A stretch of DNA of 64,000 bases. Source: Liolophura sinensis. Its lineage: Eukaryota > Mollusca > Polyplacophora > Chitonida > Chitonidae. A model generated the notes under the pieces. It was not told the origin of the DNA. It searched no databases and saw nothing but the letters and a program-made list of their open reading frames with translations. How positions within the stretch are numbered: the first letter of the stretch is position 1; the number at the start of each line of letters is the position of its first letter. Shown in pieces: positions 58,177-64,000 of this stretch. A program made the position numbers and the translations under genes. The stretch lies in contig NC_088298.1 in assembly GCF_032854445.1 (NCBI RefSeq), positions 20,171,295-20,235,294 on the forward strand, written 5' to 3'.

Positions 58177-58436
58177 ACACTCAAAAATTAATTCTGTTAA
58201 TCTTAACAGAAAGTCTGTTGTCTGGGCGATACTAGAATGTATTCTGATATTGTCGTAAATTATTCTGTTTAATATAACACATATATTCTATTAATTCAAA
58301 TTAACGATTCTATAACACCAACAGGACACTGTGTTGAATATAACATAGTATTATGTTATACAATAACAGAATACCTTCTAGCATTTTTCAGCCAACAGAC
58401 TTTCTGTTAAACTTAACAGAATAATTTTTTGAGTGT
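58177..58436. mobile_element. Palindromic MITE, copy C (best preserved, 260 bp)
   Basis: Terminal inverted repeats of about 70 bp run from ACACTCAAAAATTAATTCTG to the complementary AGAATAATTTTTTGAGTGT. The arms share AACAGAAAGTCTGTTG and CTAGAA(T/G)GTATTCTG. It can fold into one long hairpin. No clear target duplication is seen. Confidence 0.9.
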
Positions 58437-58832
58437 ATCTGGCCTGGGAATACTGACATTAATACATGTTTTATACATGGGCTGACATAGGTTAGGTTAA
58501 TTTATGCGGGTATGGAACGAAGGCAACGAAAGCAATGAATCTTCAAAAGGTGTGCCTTCATCCATACATAACTGCCACAGTGTTCTTGCATTGTTGCTCG
58601 ATATAGTGACTGATAAATACGTGACAGGCATGAATCTTTTATATGGAGAATAACAAGAGTGCGTCTTTGAGAGTGACTAGACTGCCGACACCTTCTGTGC
58701 CATTGAATCTTTACTCATCTCCAGTTTAACTGCTCATAAAGAAAACGTAAATACATATACTCTGTATATATATAGAGGTCGGTACGGGTTAGCTCTATTC
58801 GTTTGGCAAAGAAAAAAGAAGTGAAAAAAAAA

Positions 58833-59240
58833 ACCTCCGAACCCTCGGCCGTGGTTTTGGCAACCTCTGAACACTCGGCCGTGGTTTGGGCAACCTCTGA
58901 ACACTCGGCCGTGGTTTGGGCAACCTCTGAACACTCGGCCGTGGGCCGGACAGTTTTCGAACACTCGGCCATAGACCCTGACAATTGGACAATTTCTGAA
59001 CACTCGGCAAAGGGCCGGGCAAACTCCAGGCACCCGGCGAAGGGCCTCGCAATCTCCAAACACTCGGCGAAGGACCGGACAACCTCTGAATACTCATGGG
59101 CTTTGCGATCTCCGAACACTAGGTGAAATGCCTGGCAACCTCCGAGCACCCGGCCATGGACCCGGCAATCTCCGGGGCAATCTTCGGGCATCCGGCCAGG
59201 GGCATGTCCATTCCGGAGCACCCGGCGACGCCAGACTCAG
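58833..59240. repeat. 30-bp GC-rich minisatellite
   Basis: The unit ACCTCTGAACACTCGGCCGTGGTTTGGGCA is exact in three units from 58861 and then decays over about ten more. The 30-bp period keeps frames open on both strands (for example 168 codons minus, with AECSEVAQTT repeats). It is not a gene on present evidence. Confidence 0.92.
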
Positions 59241-60364
59241 ACACTAATTAACGACATAGTAATTCGGAATTAGTCATTATGTTTATACGTAACCGAGGTG
59301 GAAAAGGGCGATTTCTTTTGTCTTTCCAGTTTAGGCAGTACAGACATTAACGTACAAATCTAACTATTTAATTTTAAGAAGCCAAAGGAACACAGGCGAC
59401 AACTTGTCAACTGCAAGACAAACAAAGGACAAAAATAAAACAAGAAAACTTATTAATGTCTTAAACAGTATTTATTTTCTAAATAAAAATTTGTTTTCTG
59501 TTCATTAAAATGCAACATCATTACACGTTTACACATCCACTTGAGCACTTAAAAAATATATAAAACTATATTGCAGTAATGTAGGTAGCGTACAGAAATA
59601 TTAAAATATAATACACATCTAAAAATATGCAGCTATGACAGTCGCTCTACCAATACTGTATAAATATACCGGCCCACCGTGAATATAGGGAAGGCTTCAC
59701 GTGAAATGCACAACAACAACAACACAGTCAATCAAACTTTCTATGCGGCCTTCAGTGTAACGTTCAGGTTGTTATATCTTTCATCACGGCGACCCATTAT
59801 TTGTACCATACTATACACTGGGTAGGCCGCAGTAAACAGATTCATATGTCTTTTTAGCTAAAATCTGGAGCCCAGGACTTGTAATGATTAACTTGGACTG
59901 CAGTATTTAAAAAAAAAGAAAAGTAGGTTAACATACACTTTTCCTTAAAAGGGTATTACCAAAGAATGCCGGGGGGGGGGGGGTAATTTTCTGTTTTTCT
60001 TTGTTTTTTTCATTCATGACGGGCGGTGGCCAAATAATTGTGTTGATGACAAAAAACCGATACCTAGAAATTCGGATAATAACAGCCCATAGATCAAAAC
60101 TGGAAAGAGATCTATCACTTTGTAAAAATATTTCAGGAAAAAATAAATAGCTTAAAGTATAACAGGATAAAACACTTGCATTCTGTTTGCACTAAAAACA
60201 ACGGATTTGTGTGACCAATATGCGCATCAAACCTTTCAAATATTTAAGGAAATGTACCATGCAAAACATACCCTGGCAAAGATCATGGAATACGTATGGT
60301 TTGGAAAGGGGAGACAAATGCTGTGTGTGTGTGTGTGTACAGGTTTATGAGTATAGAACTACTT
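59240..60364 (-). other. Probable 3' untranslated and downstream region of the BCCT gene
   Basis: No gene is seen here. The DNA is AT-rich with a G-tract at about 59971-59982 and a (GT)n run near 60325. A minus-strand AATAAA at about 59471-59476 is a candidate polyadenylation signal, which would give a 3' UTR of about 0.9 kb. That is only a guess. Confidence 0.35.
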
Positions 60365-62144
60365 TCACAGCTTTGAGTTGTCGTATTCGGCCTCTTTGTT
60401 ACCACCATTTATCTCGGTTCCATTCTGATAACCGTCATTTTCAAGACCGTATTGAGTATCCCCATATTTCGGTGGTAAATCCGTCATGGCTTGAGACGTT
60501 CCATTCATTTCCTCCATGTCCATGCCTTCCCACACGTGGTCATACATCTGAAGAGCGGCGAATGGATACAGAATCAAAACGGCGAAATAGTCCTCAATCA
60601 TATTTCCGTTTATCCCATGATCCTCTCTCATCTGTATCCTTGTTCTCGCCGCGGCTCCAGCAAAACCGAAGTACACCGCAGCGCCGATGTAGGCAAGACC
60701 GCTATACGCCGCCTCCAAGATCACCAAGGCAACTGACGCGTAGAAGAGGAACGCCAGAACGAACATATTCATCCATCCTCTGGAATTTGTTATTATGGAG
60801 TGTGCTCGTCCTATATGGAACCATGGAGCAATGATGGATACTAAGAATGAAGTAAACCGCTTGGCATTTTCAAATACATTGAACAGATCGTGAGAGAAAG
60901 TAGGTCCGTTCGGGTCGAGGTCTCCTCCTTCAATTTGTAACACTCGCCAAAGTGCGATGCACATGAAGTTCAGGACAATCGTGTAGGGGAGTCCGGCGGC
61001 GATGGAGACAACCCTGAGGGCTTTGAGAGCTTGGTCTCCTCCGGACACCAACAGGCCCGTGGCACATGCCCCTTCAGTGAGTGCCCAAAAGATTCGCTGC
61101 GTTCGCGGAGGATCTGGGTGTCCATTGGCTGATAAACTGTCGATGACGAGAGAACCGCTGTCTGAGCTGGTGACGAAGTAGAGGATGATACCGATGAGAG
61201 AGATGATAGCCAGGGAGGGATACAGAGCAGGGAAACTTTCCATTAGATCAAACCACATGTCCGTCGAGGCTCTGCAAGACAACCGGTACAACCCGTTGAA
61301 TGATGCGCTGGAATTTTTTCCTCCGAATTCAGAATCGCAGGTGATATTGGCTAGGACGGCCTCTCTTTCCATCTTGATGCCAGCGGCTCCGAACATGCCG
61401 AACCAGAGGAAAACGTACAGTATTGGGACGGTCATGGTGTGCATGATGAACTGTTTGATGGTTCGACCGCGGGAGATCTTGGCGATGAACATGCCGACGA
61501 ATGGAGCCCAGGCGATCCACCAGCCCCAGTAGAAGATGGTCCAGTCGTTGAGCCAGTTTGGAGCGGACTTTCCATCGGGAGCGTTGTTCATCTGAGCAAA
61601 AGCGTCCGTATGGAACCCTAAGCCGATGATGTTCTGAAAGTAATAACCGACGCTCTGAACAACGGCGTTGAGCATGTACCACGTGTCGTCGTAGAACAAC
61701 CAAATAAGCATGATGAAGTTGCCGATGAGAAAGCAGATTTCGCTGAGCAGTTTGATGCCGACTTTGAGACCGCTGACGACTGAAGCTGTAGCCATCAGAG
61801 TAATGACCCAGATGATGATGATCTGCGTGTTCACATGAATTGGAATGTTCGTGTTCATTCTATGAAGACCTGTGTTGAGTTGCATGGCGCCGATACCCAG
61901 ACTGGTACAGACGCCGAACATCGTGCAGACTACGGAGAGTGTATCGATCAGGTCTCCAAGCCAGCCGAAAATTCGCTCTCCGAGGATCGGATAGAAGCAG
62001 GATCTTACAGACATGGGCAGACCTCTCCGGTAGCAGATGAAAGCCAGAAGCATACCGATAATGACGTAGACAATCCAGCCGTGAATTCCCCAGTGGAAGT
62101 ACGTCAGATTGATGGCGTCCTGCGCTCTCTGGTTGTCCGAATAC
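60365..62144 (-). CDS. BCCT-family betaine/choline/carnitine transporter, 3' terminal exon (gene continues past the right edge)
   Basis: The exon encodes about 592 residues after a phase-2 acceptor (CTCATCTGCAG before GTATTCGG). It starts in the loop before an early membrane helix (AQDAINLTYFHWGIHGW) and runs through most of the transporter core. The family signature YWGWWIAWAPFVGMF is complete and includes the aromatic residues that form the substrate box in BetP. GIGAMQLNTGL and TSSDSGSLVID are also present. BCCT proteins import quaternary ammonium osmolytes, usually with sodium or protons; this copy probably moves glycine betaine or a relative across the plasma membrane for osmotic balance, a role inferred from family. 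The first helices (roughly 100 or more residues) must lie in exons beyond 64000; none was seen at 62145-64000. The cytosolic tail holds LPPKY (PPxY type) and ends in -NSKL. BCCTs are mainly prokaryotic, but marine invertebrates have them. Confidence 0.93.
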
Positions 62145-62311
62145 CTGCAGATGAGAAAGGAATGCTCAGTTTAGCATTTTAGAAAGTTATGAAGCTAAGG
62201 TAAAGCGAACTGCATGTAAATCTATGACTTGATCTTGACAGGAGGTCGTATTTCACCGGTTAGTGTGACTAATTGCCAACTATCACAGTGTCGTCGTTGC
62301 TCTGGTATTAT

Positions 62312-62465
62312 TTATTTATTTATTTTGATTGGTGTTTTACGCCGTACTCCAGAATATTTCACTTATACGACGACGGCCAGCATTATGGTGGGAGGAAATC
62401 GGACAGAGCTCGGGTAAAACCCACGAACATCCGCAGGTTGCTGACAGACCTTCCCACTTACGGTC
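62312..62465 (-). mobile_element. SINE-1, 5'-truncated, 13-bp target duplication, in the last BCCT intron
   Basis: GCTCTGGTATTAT flanks it exactly (62299-62311 and 62466-62478). It lies about 170 bp upstream of the acceptor of the terminal BCCT exon, on the same strand as that gene. Confidence 0.92.
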
Positions 62466-62479
62466 GCTCTGGTATTATA

Positions 62480-63111
62480 CTCAATGTGCTGTACATCATT
62501 CATTAATTCCAAAGGTAATTGTTGAGTTATGGTCGTACAGAATCTAATAACAGAAAGCTCTGCGTCCAGACCGACATTCGTATACCAGTCGTCAACCAAT
62601 AAGGACATTCCAGGTCAATAATCGCTAGGGGAATTCCCCAAAACGATGTTTAACATAAACTACCAAAGAACTAAGTAGAAACTATGTTAAGTACAAAAAA
62701 GGACAAAAGAGAAACAGTCAACAGCTTTCATTGATGTTGAACAGACCCAAAGTAGGCGATTGAGTGAAATTAGTATTCAAATCGAGTACCATGCTTGAAT
62801 ATCACTTGTCGATAACAAAACATATGTCTCAGTTGCGCTTTGATTGCAACTGTTCACACATCCTACGTGGCGATCTAATTCAACATGCGAATATGTCATA
62901 AAAGTCAAAGCAGAAAAGTATTAATTTAAACAAGCTGATAATCTTACAGGCTGTCCCAAGGAGCATGTTTGAAAGAATATATTTTGCTTTCAGCATTAAT
63001 TGGTTATAGACAAAAGGATAAAAGATAAGATGGCCCAGGACAATAATCTTGGAGTTCAGTGAAAAGCAATACAAAACAATCGTCTCAACAATAAGGCACT
63101 ACCTCGAACTG
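62480..63111. other. Part of the BCCT intron upstream of the terminal exon
   Basis: No exon was found. The stretch at about 62540-62860 resembles 63480-63830 in order (both have CCAGACCGACATT- or CCAAACAGACATT-like starts, CAGCCGTCAACC / CAGTCGTCAACC and GATCTAATTCAACA(T/C)GC), a diverged local duplication. Confidence 0.55.
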
Positions 63112-63367
63112 ATTTATTTATTTATTTGATTGGTGTTTTACGCCGTACTCAAGAATATTTCACTTATACCACAACGCCATCATTATGGTGGGAGAAGCCC
63201 GGGGGAAACTCACAACCATCCGCAGGTTGTTGGCAGACTTGCCAGACGTAAGGCCTGAGAGGAAGCCAGCATGAGCTGGACTTGAACTCCCATCGACCGC
63301 ATTGGTGAGAGGCTCCTGGGTCATAACGTTAGTCTAGCGCGCAACTCACCTGAGCCACGGAGGCCCC
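63112..63367 (-). mobile_element. SINE-1, full length
   Basis: It runs from a (TTTA)n tail to CCACGGAGGCCCC. It has a short deletion after CATTATGGTGGGAG. The flanks CGAACTGA / CGACTTGA are only roughly alike, so the duplication is old or absent. Confidence 0.9.
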
Positions 63368-63972
63368 ACCCCGACTTGAAGGCGATACCTTTAATTGCTT
63401 TTTACATATCGCAGTCTAGGGGAATAATGGATTCTTCAGGAGCGAGGTTAGGGGATGTATAGACATCCATGATCATAATTTTTTGACACATTTTTGCGTC
63501 CAAACAGACATTTGTAAACCAGCCGTCAACCAAAATAGACCTTCAAGTCAATACTTGCAAAGGCCATTGTCCACAAAGACGTTTATCACAGACGGTCAAA
63601 AAGCTAAGAAAACGTATAAAATACGAAAATGGACGGAATCATGCTAAGAGGAGCAGTCAATATTTTCAACGATGTTGGAAAGCCGCAAGAAATGTTCTAG
63701 ACGAATGACTGAAAACAGTATTCCAATCGTGTACCGTGACACTATATAAGCTGCCGAAAATAAAACAAAATTTTCACCTCATTTGCGTTTTAATTGCAAC
63801 AGCTGTTATATCCAACGTGTTGATCTAATTCAACACGCCACCGTTGATGACAAAGCGATTAATGCCCATGCTGAGTATGAAGTTGTACTTATTTGGACAG
63901 TATAATGCCAATAGGTCCTGCAAGTGGCGAATACATATCTCATCTCGCCTCGTCTCGCCTTGTAATATTTGT

Positions 63973-64000
63973 TGGAAGCCTCCTTGGTCGAGGGGGTTGC
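63973..64000 (+). mobile_element. Start of a tRNA-headed SINE, cut by the window edge
   Basis: GAAGCCTCCTTGGTCGAGGG resembles the A-box end of SINE-1 or SINE-2. Only 28 bp are visible. Confidence 0.3.

Noticed and set aside
58715-59221. 168-codon minus frame with AECSEVAQTT repeats
   Set aside because: It is the translation of the 30-bp minisatellite, open on the other strand as well.
60211-60834. 207-codon plus frame
   Set aside because: It is antisense to the BCCT terminal exon.

Overview
The window is eukaryotic, most likely from a marine mollusc or another lophotrochozoan. It is AT-rich and intron-rich, with coding exons bounded by GT-AG splice sites. It is full of tRNA-headed SINEs, minisatellites, MITEs and decayed retrotransposons and DNA transposons. 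The species call rests on the overall look of the SINEs, on BEL/Pao and MULE remnants typical of molluscan genomes, and on an animal BCCT-type transporter. No search was run.

Only two real host genes are supported. (1) A minus-strand C2H2 zinc-finger gene has six coding exons from 21479 down to 13099. They join without a frameshift into about 1217 residues with 16 fingers. All five introns are phase 1, so each of the four internal exons (642, 273, 261 and 363 nt) can be skipped without changing frame. Its promoter is not certain. A non-coding 5' exon may begin at 21786, and a GC-rich block near 41.8-42.25 kb carries two minus-strand donor-like sites that could belong to a distant first exon. 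(2) The 3'-terminal exon of a BCCT-family (betaine/choline/carnitine) transporter lies at 62144-60365 on the minus strand. Its earlier exons lie beyond the right edge.

The rest is mobile or repeated DNA. At 2.5-7.2 kb there is a decayed Mutator-like (MULE) element between inverted arms, abutting a broken Ty3/gypsy fragment (7.2-8.2 kb). At 47-50.8 kb there is a decayed BEL/Pao retrotransposon cut off by a second SINE family. About twenty copies of one SINE family are scattered from 2 kb to 63.4 kb, several with clean target-site duplications and two nested in other SINEs. A 573-bp TTAA-flanked element sits inside a SINE at 51.0-51.6 kb. Three copies of a palindromic MITE lie at 51.8, 53.2 and 58.2 kb. 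Minisatellites with units of 31, 27, about 47-51 and 30 bp lie at 20.3, 35.7, 53.6 and 58.8 kb.

The most interesting signals are the modular phase-1 exon design of the zinc-finger gene, the PPxY and -SKL signals on the animal BCCT tail, the excess of the palindrome TACATGTA through the non-coding DNA, and the TTAA-inserted short element.
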